From NCBI RefSeq assembly GCF_028649535.1, contig NZ_JAQSJE010000003.1, forward strand, positions 109,854 through 173,853: a DNA stretch of 64,000 nucleotides, given 5' to 3'. A program made the translations under genes and the position numbers. The stretch is from Mannheimia cairinae (GTDB taxonomy: Bacteria; Pseudomonadota; Gammaproteobacteria; Enterobacterales; Pasteurellaceae). Below the pieces are notes generated by a model, which was not told the DNA's origin, searched no databases, and saw only the letters and a list, made by a program, of their open reading frames with translations. Shown in pieces: positions 56,780 to 64,000 of the stretch (the first letter of the stretch is position 1; every line of letters starts with the position of its first letter).

Positions 56780-58235
56780 AACAAATTTAGTGAGCGAAAT
56801 TGCCACCCGTGCCAGAAGTATTGATTACTGGGCATTTGGCTATTACCTGCCGAACCCCGACCCGATTTTAAAGCGAATGGGGAAAGATATTTCTGTTTAC
56901 CGTGAGTTACTATCAGATGGTCAAGTTCGCTCGGGTGTACGCCGTAGAAAAGCGGCGATTAAAGGCTTAGAGTGGCGAATTACCACCACTAACAATGAGA
57001 AGGTGGACGAGCAGATTTATCAAATCTTTGACCGCTTGCCGATGAATAACCTGATTACCGAAATGCTGAATGCGGCACTTTACGGCTACCATATCAGCGA
57101 GGTTATTTGGGCAAAAGAAGGTGAATTATTTGTACCAAAAGCGATTATCGGTAAAAAGCCGGAATGGTTTGTATTTGACGAAGAAAACCAGCTGCGTTTT
57201 CGAACCAAAGAAAACTGGATTAATGGTGAGTTGTTACCAGACGATAAATTCTTGCTCACCACCCAAGAAGCCTCACAGGATAATCCTTACGGTTTGGGCG
57301 ATCTCTCCCTCTGCTTTTGGGCGGCGACCTTTAAAAAAGGTGGTTTCAAATACTGGTTGGAATTTACCGAAAAATACGGCTCGCCGTGGCTGATAGGTAA
57401 ACACCCTCGCCAAGCTCACAATACAGATAAAGAACGACTAGCGGATGCCTTAGAGGGAATGATTAGCTCAGCGATTGCGGTGATTCCCGAAGACAGCTCG
57501 GTGGAAATCAAAGAGGCGGCAGGCAAATCCGCCAGCACCGATGCCTTTGAAAAGTTTCTAAATTTCTGTAAGGCAGAAATCAATATCGCCTTGCTCGGGC
57601 AGAACCAAACCACCGAACAAGAAAGCAACCGTGCAAGTGCCACCGCAGGCTTGGAAGTGGTAGAAGATATTCGCTCAGACGACCAAGCGATGATTGAGGC
57701 GACCTTCAACACGCTGTTGCAGTGGATTGTGAAATATAACTTCAATGTAGAACAACTGCCGAAGTTTGAATTTTACGAGCAAGAAGCCATCAACACCGAC
57801 CAAGTCGAGCGAGATCGTAAACTGCACGAAATGGGCGTGCGTTTTTCTAAAGCGTACTTCGAGCGTGAATACGGTTTTGAAGCCGGTGATATTGAGGTGC
57901 AAGCGATCGAAAAAGTGGAAAAATTTGCAAATACCGCAGAATTTAGTGAAGGACAACGCCGAACCCAAATCAAAACCCAAGTGCCAATGCCCGTGCCTAT
58001 TTTGGAGCAGTTAGAACACGAGGGCGAAGCGATGGTGGATGACTGGCTACAGGGGGTTAAAGATAAACTCGCTCAAGCAGACAGTCTGGAAGATTTTCAG
58101 AGCCAGTTAGACAGCCTTATCCCTGAGCTAAGTTTTGCCGAATATGGCGAGCTGTTAGCATTAAGTTCAACAGTTGCAGAGCTGGCTGGCAGACAATCGG
58201 TAAACGATGACATCAAGGCAAAACGCAATGAGTAA
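56769..58235 (+). CDS. DUF935 portal protein (Mu gp29-like)
   Basis: The dodecameric portal of 488 residues. ATG 56769 (MANKTNLVSEIATRA) is preferred over a GTG three codons upstream. Family features: YRELLSDGQVRSGVRRRKAAIKGLEW near the N terminus and ALLGQNQTTEQESNRASATAGLEV in the middle. It overlaps the MuF gene's upstream sequence by 8 bp. Confidence 0.92.
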   Translation: MANKTNLVSEIATRARSIDYWAFGYYLPNPDPILKRMGKDISVYRELLSDGQVRSGVRRRKAAIKGLEWRITTTNNEKVDEQIYQIFDRLPMNNLITEMLNAALYGYHISEVIWAKEGELFVPKAIIGKKPEWFVFDEENQLRFRTKENWINGELLPDDKFLLTTQEASQDNPYGLGDLSLCFWAATFKKGGFKYWLEFTEKYGSPWLIGKHPRQAHNTDKERLADALEGMISSAIAVIPEDSSVEIKEAAGKSASTDAFEKFLNFCKAEINIALLGQNQTTEQESNRASATAGLEVVEDIRSDDQAMIEATFNTLLQWIVKYNFNVEQLPKFEFYEQEAINTDQVERDRKLHEMGVRFSKAYFEREYGFEAGDIEVQAIEKVEKFANTAEFSEGQRRTQIKTQVPMPVPILEQLEHEGEAMVDDWLQGVKDKLAQADSLEDFQSQLDSLIPELSFAEYGELLALSSTVAELAGRQSVNDDIKAKRNE

Positions 58236-59511
58236 ATTTACTTTTGAACAGCAAGCCCAATATTTTGAGAAAAAACTCAATCTACGCACAAATAGCTATC
58301 TGGATATTCTCGGCGAAGAACACGACTATTTTTTCGTGGTCGCTGGGGCTAATCGCAACGAAGTGTTGAGTGAATTTCGCAAAGCGGTTGATGAAGCCAT
58401 TCACAACGGCGAAACGCTTGAAAGTTTCCGCAAGCGTTTTGATGAGATTGTGGCGAAAACCGGTTGGGAATATAACGGCGGACGAAACTGGCGAACACGC
58501 ATTATTTACGATACCAATGTTTATGGGGCGTATAACCGTGGGCGATTGCAGCAGCATTTGGAGCTTGCCGAAGATATGCCTTATTGGGAATATCAACACA
58601 ACGACAACGCCCACCCACGCCCACAGCACGTTGCGTGGGACGGCTTAGTGTTGCGTTATGACGACCCGTTTTGGAAGTATCACTACCCAATCAAAGCCTA
58701 CGGCTGCCATTGTACTGTGCAAGCACTTGATGATTTTGACCTGAAACACGAGGCTAAAACTCTCAGTCCACCGCCTCAAATTGAGTTTGAACAAAAAACG
58801 GTAGGGCTGCGAACAGGTAATCCACGAGTCGTAACTGTGCCGAAAGGCGTTGATGTGGGTTTTACACCGCATAATTTTGATAATCTCAAAGCCGGGAGAA
58901 CAGCAAATGTAGATAAGTTGCTAATGCAAAAAATGGTTACCGCCGATCCTATATTTGCCTCCAAAGCAGTCAGTGATTTATTGGCAAAAGAGCCGGTTGC
59001 AAAGTTACATAACCAAGCCTTTAAAAATTGGGTAAATGATGTTGCCAATGCTAAAGGAAGTGCATTATCCCAAGTAGAGAATATGCAGTTGTTAGGGGTA
59101 CTACCTGTTGCGGTGATTGAACGGTTACAGCAGATCAATTTAGCTCCGCAATCTGCAATTATTGCAATAACAAAAGGCGATATGGTACACGCTCTACGAG
59201 AGCTAAAACAAAATACAGGTATTGCCATACCGTTGGAATTTTGGGAAGAGCTGCCTGCAAAGTTACAACACCCCACAGCTATCTTAATTGATAAACATCA
59301 AACAGAACAAACACTATTGTTTGTATATGATGTAGCACAAACCAAAATCGCAATTAAAGTTGGCTATGAAGTCGCTTTTCAAGATAGGCACGGAGCAAAA
59401 GGACGACAAAGAGCTTTGATAAACCAAGTGGTAACCGGAAGCCTAATCAGTAATGCAGAAGCGTGGAAAGAATTCAAATCATTTGAATTGTTAGAAGGAA
59501 AATTGCCTTAA
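58228..59511 (+). CDS. MuF-type head morphogenesis protein with C-terminal nuclease-like domain
   Basis: A 427-residue protein from ATG 58228. Residues 1-175 are the MuF minor head domain (RTRIIYDTNVYGAYNRGR, then GCHCTVQALD with C160/C162). After a linker, residues about 285-427 form a separate domain (LPLEFWEELP-like stretch, LQHPTAILIDKHQTEQTLLFVYD, IAIKVGYE). This domain recalls the PBECR phage nucleases of the barnase/colicin E5/RelE class. Such tails may enter the host with the DNA. The stop codon lies inside a tRNA-like sequence on the other strand. Confidence 0.85.
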   Translation: MSKFTFEQQAQYFEKKLNLRTNSYLDILGEEHDYFFVVAGANRNEVLSEFRKAVDEAIHNGETLESFRKRFDEIVAKTGWEYNGGRNWRTRIIYDTNVYGAYNRGRLQQHLELAEDMPYWEYQHNDNAHPRPQHVAWDGLVLRYDDPFWKYHYPIKAYGCHCTVQALDDFDLKHEAKTLSPPPQIEFEQKTVGLRTGNPRVVTVPKGVDVGFTPHNFDNLKAGRTANVDKLLMQKMVTADPIFASKAVSDLLAKEPVAKLHNQAFKNWVNDVANAKGSALSQVENMQLLGVLPVAVIERLQQINLAPQSAIIAITKGDMVHALRELKQNTGIAIPLEFWEELPAKLQHPTAILIDKHQTEQTLLFVYDVAQTKIAIKVGYEVAFQDRHGAKGRQRALINQVVTGSLISNAEAWKEFKSFELLEGKLP

Positions 59512-59578
59512 GCGGAGGAATCGAACCTCATAATGAAAGCGATGAGCTAACAACCTTTACCAGTAGGAAACACCTAAG
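59506..59578 (-). other. 73-nt tRNA-like sequence (degenerate)
   Basis: Read on the minus strand: a 7-bp acceptor CTTAGGT/GCTTAAG (two G-T pairs), a D-arm-like CCT-ACTGGTAA-AGG, a loop with CAT flanked by a poor stem, and a T arm GAGG-TTCGATT-CCTC. No CCA is encoded. An outer inverted repeat TTGCCTTA (59503-59510) / TAAGGCAA (59575-59582) frames it. The anticodon region folds in more than one way, so it may be a remnant, a mimic or chance. Confidence 0.4.
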
Positions 59579-59634
59579 GCAATGAAGTTACTATACGCCT
59601 AAACTATTTTTTAATCAATAACAAGGAGTCAAAA

Positions 59635-59898
59635 ATGACAGAACAACAAGCCCCTCGTGTTACGAAAGAACACTTAGAATCAATTATCACAAATAAAGCC
59701 TTCCACCGTTTAAGTGAAACATTAACGGTTTGCGTGCTGACTTTACACAATGGTTTTACTGTTACAGGCGAATCGGCTTGCGTATCTCCAGCCAATTATA
59801 ATCAGGAGATTGGCGAAAAAGTCGCTTATCAAAATGCCTTTGATAAGTTATGGCAATTAGAAGGTTATGCCCTCAAAAATAAATTAGCCGGTTTCTAA
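59635..59898 (+). CDS. N4 gp49/Sf6 gene 66-like phage protein
   Basis: An 87-residue protein (APRVTKEHLESIITNKAFHRL...TLTVCVLTLHNGFTVTGESACVSPANYNQEIGEKVAYQNAFDKLW), a pattern of the gp49 family found in many unrelated phages. AAGGAG precedes the ATG. It sits between the MuF-nuclease gene and virion morphogenesis, and its stop overlaps the next ATG. Function unknown; an immunity role for the nuclease tail can be imagined but is not shown. Confidence 0.75.
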   Translation: MTEQQAPRVTKEHLESIITNKAFHRLSETLTVCVLTLHNGFTVTGESACVSPANYNQEIGEKVAYQNAFDKLWQLEGYALKNKLAGF

Positions 59899-60362
59899 TG
59901 ATTAAGATCACCCTTAACCACACGCAAGCGGTCAATTCTTTGCAAAAAATTGCAAATCAGCTTGAGCAACCTCGGCGACTGTATGGCATTTTAGGGGAAA
60001 CCCTAAAGAAAATTCACATGGCACGCTTTAAAGCGGAGCAAGACCCTGATGGTAAAAATTGGAAACCGTTAGCCAGTAGCACGCTTGCTTTAAAACGTAA
60101 ACGAGGTAAGTCCACCAAAATCTTACGGCAAGACGGCTACCTTGCCGATAAAACGGCTTACAATGTCACAAATGATAATGTTGAGTTTGGCTCACAAGAA
60201 GTCTATGCCCGTTTACATCAATTTGGTGGTAATGCCGGTCGGGGTAAAAAAGTGGCTATTCCGGCTCGACCGTGGTTAGGCGTAGGCGATAAAGATGAGC
60301 AGTTGCTTTTACGCAAAGCTGAGTGGCATTTAGGGCAAATTATTGGTCGTATGGGCAAATAA
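59898..60362 (+). CDS. phage virion morphogenesis protein (Mu gpG-like)
   Basis: A 154-residue protein of the phage virion morphogenesis (tail completion) family: MARFKAEQDPDGKNWKPL, GYLADKTAYNVTNDNVEFGSQEVYARLHQFGG and IPARPWLGV are typical. It follows gp49-like with a one-base overlap. It contains an uptake-type core near 59925. Confidence 0.88.
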   Translation: MIKITLNHTQAVNSLQKIANQLEQPRRLYGILGETLKKIHMARFKAEQDPDGKNWKPLASSTLALKRKRGKSTKILRQDGYLADKTAYNVTNDNVEFGSQEVYARLHQFGGNAGRGKKVAIPARPWLGVGDKDEQLLLRKAEWHLGQIIGRMGK

Positions 60363-60389
60363 CGGCTGAAAATCAAATTTAACGCATAG

Positions 60390-60411
60390 AAACGCCGCTG
60401 TGCGTTTTTAT
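60390..60411 (+). terminator. Possible terminator after virion morphogenesis gene
   Basis: AAACGC (60390-60395) pairs with GCGTTT (60402-60407), followed by TTATTTT. The stem is short. Confidence 0.5.
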
Positions 60412-60443
60412 TTTCTATTCGCCTGATTATTCGGTTAGAAAAA

Positions 60444-60549
60444 TTTAAACGCTTGTAGGGCGATTTAAACGGCATTTAAACGGTATTGCATATCTATATA
60501 AATTTACTTTTCTTATTTTCCTCCTCAAAAATCTTTAAACCAGTTTAAA
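60444..60549. repeat. TTTAA box cluster 8
   Basis: TTTAAA at 60444, 60464 and 60475 and again at 60534 and 60544 (steps 20, 11, 59, 10) in the 235-bp gap before the protease gene. The gap holds no gene and presumably a late promoter. Confidence 0.6.
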
Positions 60550-60597
60550 AGCTATTCCACCGCTCATTCCTTATTATTGCCCCATCACGGAGGCAAT

Positions 60598-61710
60598 ATG
60601 ACCCAAATTGAAATTTTTAAAGCCGGTAAGCGTTATGATGCTAATGGTGTTTTAACCGAAATTACCCCTGAAATGTTGCAACAAACGGTTGCGACTTATA
60701 ACCCCGAATTTCACGAAGCCCCATTGGTGATTGGACACCCGAAATCAAATAACCCTGCTTGGGGTTGGGTAAAAGCTCTTTCACTTGAGGGTGATGTGCT
60801 AAAAGCTGAAGTAGATCAGCTAGACACCGAATTTTCAGAAATGGTCGCCACAGGCAAATTCAAAAAAGTGTCAGCTGCGTTTTATTTACCTGATAGCCCT
60901 AATAACCCACATAAAGGCGTGTTATCGCTCCGTCACGTTGGTTTTTTAGGGGCAATGTCACCGGCGGTGAAAGGCTTAAAGCAGGTGGAGTTTGCCGAAG
61001 ACGATGAGTTTGTTGAGTTTTCGGAATGGGGACAAGCCAATCTATTTAGCCGTTTGCGTGATTGGCTAGTCAGCAAATTTGGTGTTGATGAGGCAAATAA
61101 AGCTCTCCCGCCACACGAAGTGGACTGGCTAAAAGAAGATGCAATGCGTGAACAAATTATTAAACAGGTGCAAGCCGAACAGGTAACACCTGAACCGATT
61201 TTCAATGAACCCGCACAACCAGAAGGAGAACCTGAAATGAGTGCAGAAGAGAAAGAAGAGCTTGAACGCTTGAAAGCTGAAAACGATAAGCTCAAAGCCG
61301 AAAAAGCTCAAGCTGAAGCGGAAAAGGCAGAAGCAGAACTGGAAGCCGAAAAGGCAGGTAATGCTGAGTTTTGCGAAGGCTTAGTTGCTGAGGGCAAACT
61401 TGCCCCTGTTGTCAAAGAAGCCTTTATTCAGGCTTTAAATAACCTTTCAGAGCTGAAAGCCGGCCGTGAACCGGAGTTTAATGAAGGCGAAGATGTGGTT
61501 TCACAGTTAAAAGCTGCAATGTCGCAATCACCTCAGATTATCCAGTTTGGTGAGTTTGCCACAGCGGATAAAGCTAAAGAGCCTGAAGCTGATGAAGTGG
61601 CATACTCTGAACACGATGATCCGGCTCGTATTGAGTTAGACCGCCGTGTGCGTGCGTATATGAAAGACCACGACGTGGACTATGGCACAGCCTTAGCTGC
61701 GGTGCAGTAA
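60598..61710 (+). CDS. phage prohead protease with nested scaffold (Mu gpI-like)
   Basis: A 370-residue protein from ATG 60598 with GGAGG upstream. The N-terminal half is the Mu I-type protease (FHEAPLVIGHPKSNNPAWGWVKAL...KKVSAAFYLPDSP, with catalytic His and Ser candidates). The C-terminal half is a long Glu/Lys/Ala coiled coil (about 214-255) typical of the scaffold. An internal start gives the scaffold alone. Confidence 0.9.
   Translation: MTQIEIFKAGKRYDANGVLTEITPEMLQQTVATYNPEFHEAPLVIGHPKSNNPAWGWVKALSLEGDVLKAEVDQLDTEFSEMVATGKFKKVSAAFYLPDSPNNPHKGVLSLRHVGFLGAMSPAVKGLKQVEFAEDDEFVEFSEWGQANLFSRLRDWLVSKFGVDEANKALPPHEVDWLKEDAMREQIIKQVQAEQVTPEPIFNEPAQPEGEPEMSAEEKEELERLKAENDKLKAEKAQAEAEKAEAELEAEKAGNAEFCEGLVAEGKLAPVVKEAFIQALNNLSELKAGREPEFNEGEDVVSQLKAAMSQSPQIIQFGEFATADKAKEPEADEVAYSEHDDPARIELDRRVRAYMKDHDVDYGTALAAVQ
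61237..61710 (+). CDS. nested scaffold protein (Mu gpZ-like)
   Basis: An in-frame internal ATG at 61237 (MSAEEKEELERLKAENDK) has AAGGAG 8 nt before it and would yield 157 residues of coiled-coil scaffold. Mu is known to make its scaffold Z from an internal start in gene I, so the arrangement is conserved; the exact start here is inferred. Confidence 0.75.
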   Translation: MSAEEKEELERLKAENDKLKAEKAQAEAEKAEAELEAEKAGNAEFCEGLVAEGKLAPVVKEAFIQALNNLSELKAGREPEFNEGEDVVSQLKAAMSQSPQIIQFGEFATADKAKEPEADEVAYSEHDDPARIELDRRVRAYMKDHDVDYGTALAAVQ

Positions 61711-61738
61711 TGTAATGTTTAATTAAAAGGAAAACAAA

Positions 61739-62680
61739 ATGTCAGGACAAGTAGTAAAACAACGTCTTACCGACCCAGTGCTTACGAACCTTGCGTTAGG
61801 TTATCGCAATGAAGAGTTTGTGGGAACAAATCTATTGCCGATTGTTGAAATCCCGAAAGAAGGGGCAAGACTACCTCGCTTTGGTAAAGAAGCCTTTGTG
61901 GTGGAAAGCGATGAGCGTGAACTGCACGCTGCAAGCAACAAAATCACTCCGGCAAAAGTGACCTCTGACCAAATCGCCTTAACGGAAAAAGATTTGGCGT
62001 ATCCAATCGACTACCGTGAAAACAACGAAGCCGACTTTGCTTACGAACAGTATGCGGTGAATTTGGTGTCGGAAAAATTAGCCTTAAACCGTGAAAAGCG
62101 CATTGCCACCTTAGTGACCAATGAAGCCTCATACGGCACAAACAATAAAGTAACGCTTTCCGGCACAAGCCAATTCAGCCATAAAGATTCCGATATTTTC
62201 GGTGTATTTGATGATGGTTTTGAAGCGGTGCGTAAAGCCGGTGCAGGTGCAGTAAATACTATCGTCATTCCGGCAAATGTATGGGCGGAACTGCGTTCAC
62301 ACGTGCAAATTGTGGAAGTGTTAAAACGCCGTGGCTTGCAACGCTTAACGCCGGCATTGCTTGCTGAAATGTTGGCTGAAGACGGTCAGAAATTAAATGT
62401 TTCGGTCGGTCGTGCCAGCTATCGTGCCACCCTTGATGGTGTCGATACGCCGATTTGGGCAAACGATATTGTAATGGCTCACGTGGCAAAACCGGATGCA
62501 AACGGCAAGCACTTTATGTACAACCCATCGTTTGGTTACACCTTCCGCCGTCAAGGGGCGTTAGTGGTGGATAAATACGATGAGGTAGGCGGTAAAGTCT
62601 ATAACGTGCGTGCCACTGATATTAACAAAGAATATTTGTTAATGGCGGAAGCAGGCTACTTAATTAAGTCTGCGGTGTAA
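61739..62680 (+). CDS. major capsid protein
   Basis: A 313-residue protein directly after protease/scaffold, the position of the Mu major head protein. The sequence (MSGQVVKQRLTDPVLTNLALGYRNEEFVGTNLLP..., with FEAVRKAGAGAVNTIVIPANVWAELRSH) fits the HK97-fold major capsid proteins of gpE type rather than Mu gpT. That suggests module exchange within the phage. AAGG lies before the ATG. Confidence 0.85.
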   Translation: MSGQVVKQRLTDPVLTNLALGYRNEEFVGTNLLPIVEIPKEGARLPRFGKEAFVVESDERELHAASNKITPAKVTSDQIALTEKDLAYPIDYRENNEADFAYEQYAVNLVSEKLALNREKRIATLVTNEASYGTNNKVTLSGTSQFSHKDSDIFGVFDDGFEAVRKAGAGAVNTIVIPANVWAELRSHVQIVEVLKRRGLQRLTPALLAEMLAEDGQKLNVSVGRASYRATLDGVDTPIWANDIVMAHVAKPDANGKHFMYNPSFGYTFRRQGALVVDKYDEVGGKVYNVRATDINKEYLLMAEAGYLIKSAV

Positions 62681-62750
62681 CCACAACTGAATCTAGCAAT
62701 GGGGCAAAAGATATTTTGCCCTATAGATAATATCTCAAAAGGAAAAAACT

Positions 62751-63047
62751 ATGCCTAAATTTATCGTACTCAATACCCCAATTTTACACAATGGCAAACG
62801 CTATGAAGTCGGTGCAGAAATTGAATTAACTGCTGAACAGGCAGAAAACAATGCGATCAACTTACAAGTGATTTTGGAAGAGCCAAAAGTACCTAAGCAG
62901 CCTAAAGAGCCAAAACCACCCAAAAATGGTACACCTGAAGATGAGCAAAAGTTAGAAGAAAACGGTTCAATCGTTACAGATGAAGATGTAAAACTCGCTG
63001 AAGAAAACATCGCAGAAGCTGAAAAAACAAAGGGCAATAAACGTTAA
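62751..63047 (+). CDS. small phage protein (gp35 position)
   Basis: A 98-residue protein: a folded N terminus (MPKFIVLNTPILHNGKRYEVGAEIELTAEQAE) followed by a Pro/Lys-rich linker and an acidic tail. Position matches Mu gp35. Possibly a head-decoration or completion protein. Stop overlaps the next ATG (TAATG). Confidence 0.75.
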   Translation: MPKFIVLNTPILHNGKRYEVGAEIELTAEQAENNAINLQVILEEPKVPKQPKEPKPPKNGTPEDEQKLEENGSIVTDEDVKLAEENIAEAEKTKGNKR

Positions 63048-63481
63048 TGTACATACAGATTGATGAGCTACTCGCTGCCTTTAGTCGCAAGATTATGGTG
63101 CAGCTCAGTAATGATGACCCGGCAGCGACCGAGCCAAATTTAAACGTGCTTGAAACGGCTGTTAAAGTCGCCAATGAACGTATCGATGCGGCGTTACGCT
63201 CTCGCTACACATTACCGCTTGCAGAAGTGCCAACGCTTATCAATCAGCACGCATTAACCCTTGCCCGTTATTGGCTTTACTCACGTCGTCCGGAAACCAA
63301 AATGCCTGATACGGTCGAAAAAACCTATCAGCAAGCGGTGAAAGAATTGGAACAAATTGCAAACGGTAAACTCCATTTGGGGATTGCCGAAAGTAAGACG
63401 GAACAATCGGACGACTTGCTACCTGATAACAATGAATATGAAGTCCGTGCGAATGCACGCATTGATACGAGCCATTACTAG
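63047..63481 (+). CDS. DUF1320 protein (Mu gp36-like)
   Basis: A 144-residue protein of the DUF1320 family (MYIQIDELLAAFSRK... LNVLETAVKVANERIDAALRSRYTLPLAEVP), a likely head-tail connector in Mu-like phages. Confidence 0.88.
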   Translation: MYIQIDELLAAFSRKIMVQLSNDDPAATEPNLNVLETAVKVANERIDAALRSRYTLPLAEVPTLINQHALTLARYWLYSRRPETKMPDTVEKTYQQAVKELEQIANGKLHLGIAESKTEQSDDLLPDNNEYEVRANARIDTSHY

Positions 63482-63985
63482 ATGTCAGCCACACAACCGA
63501 TTTTAGAGGATATTTGCCAACATTTACGGCAAGCCTTACCCGAATGGGAAGTGGCACTCTTCCCAAATGACCCAAGCACCTATCACCTTTCGCACATTAA
63601 CGGTGCGGTGTTGATTAGCTATTTGGCCAGTAAGTTTGAAAAGCCCCGCACCACGCAGGCGGTGTTACAGGTTCGCCACGTTCAAATTGCTTTAACGGTA
63701 CTCACCCGTGATTTGCATAATGACGAAGGAGCATTGGATTTATTGGATAAATTGCGGTTATTGGTGGTGGGGTTTAAGCCTCAAAACTGCGGGGAATGCT
63801 GGCTGATTGATGAATTTTTTAATGGCTCAAGCGAAGAAACCGGGCTTTGGCAATATCAGTTGATTTTGCAAACTGAAACCCAGCAGGTGCAAAAGGTAGA
63901 ACAGGCAGATTTGCCTAAATTTGTTACCACTCATCTTCGCCGTCAAGACCAGCAGGTTCGTCCGGACTTAAAACTTAAACCGTAG
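63482..63985 (+). CDS. Mu gp37-like protein
   Basis: A 167-residue protein at the gp37 position (LEDICQHLRQALPEWEVALFPNDPSTYHLSHINGAVLISYLASKF), likely a tail terminator or head-tail joining protein. It starts one base after the gp36-like stop and is the last complete gene in the window; the remaining 15 bases are non-diagnostic. Confidence 0.85.
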   Translation: MSATQPILEDICQHLRQALPEWEVALFPNDPSTYHLSHINGAVLISYLASKFEKPRTTQAVLQVRHVQIALTVLTRDLHNDEGALDLLDKLRLLVVGFKPQNCGECWLIDEFFNGSSEETGLWQYQLILQTETQQVQKVEQADLPKFVTTHLRRQDQQVRPDLKLKP

Positions 63986-64000
63986 GATGGGCGTTAGCCC

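Larger units (their letters stand above)
43256..64000 (+). mobile_element. Mu-like transposable prophage, left end to gp37 region
   Basis: It begins with TGTATAGAACCATTAAAACT, closely resembling the Mu left end (TGTAT...), inside dacB. The content follows Mu order: repressor, ner, A, B, gam, gemA (gp16), mor, lysis, gp25-gp30, virion morphogenesis, protease/scaffold, capsid, gp35-gp37. Tail genes and the right end are outside the window. The five bases before the left end are GTAGG, the predicted target duplication. Confidence 0.96.

Overview
The window is a chromosomal segment of a Pasteurellaceae bacterium (Gammaproteobacteria) carrying most of the left part of a Mu-like transposable prophage. 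The evidence is gene content and order typical of the family: ampD-rlmJ, nhaB/fadR, the uppS-cdsA-rseP-bamA-skp-lpxD-fabZ-lpxA envelope block, and pstSCAB-phoBR without phoU. The DNA uptake core ACAAGCGGT is also scattered through host intergenic regions. That core is the Actinobacillus pleuropneumoniae/Mannheimia type rather than the Haemophilus influenzae type. I therefore place the organism in or near the Mannheimia/Actinobacillus/Bibersteinia clade, without naming a species.

Host part, 1-43255. Bases 1-12 kb hold peptidoglycan recycling (ampD), rRNA methylation (rlmJ), a DUF4105 membrane protein, pyrE, a core-type MetE-like enzyme, metC, dsbB, nhaB, fadR, a PhoH-like ATPase and tkt. Bases 12-16 kb hold rpmE with a structured leader, an AT-rich glycosyltransferase that looks acquired, ilvY, and an IS3/IS150-type insertion sequence whose transposase has one in-frame stop. 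Bases 16-30.5 kb, all on the minus strand, hold surA-rsmA, pyrR, hldE, der and the lipid A/outer-membrane biogenesis cluster; a 158-bp MITE-like palindromic element separates hldE from der. Bases 30.6-36.4 kb form the phosphate regulon, with a Pho box, pstSCAB and phoBR. Bases 36.4-43.2 kb hold gloB, the 4.5S RNA gene ffs, a G12 tract, a short hibernation factor, lpxL/htrB, dapA, purH under a PurR box, a small GNAT protein and the 3' part of dacB.

Prophage part, 43256-64000 (continuing past the window). A Mu-type left end (TGTAT...) lies inside dacB, leaving a gene fragment without its catalytic SxxK region. Next come repeated transposase-binding motifs, a repressor split by one in-frame TGA, and an operator region with 9-bp-spaced GTCTT boxes. 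The early genes are ner, transposase A and B, a small lipoprotein, gam, an ANR-type regulator, small unknowns and gemA. The middle regulator mor follows. The lysis genes are a GH108 endolysin, a holin-like protein and tiny cationic ORFs. The head genes are gp25-gp30-like, virion morphogenesis, protease with nested scaffold, capsid, and gp35-gp37-like proteins.

The most unusual observations are all in the phage: (i) TTTAA(A/G) boxes spaced about 11 bp in nearly every intergenic gap; (ii) a 73-nt tRNA-like sequence on the minus strand overlapping the stop codon of a MuF head protein with a nuclease-like tail; (iii) an endolysin Shine-Dalgarno buried in the 3' arm of a 13-bp terminator hairpin, with a possible promoter that would release it; and (iv) the single-stop repressor. 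No CRISPR array, rRNA gene or canonical tRNA gene was seen.
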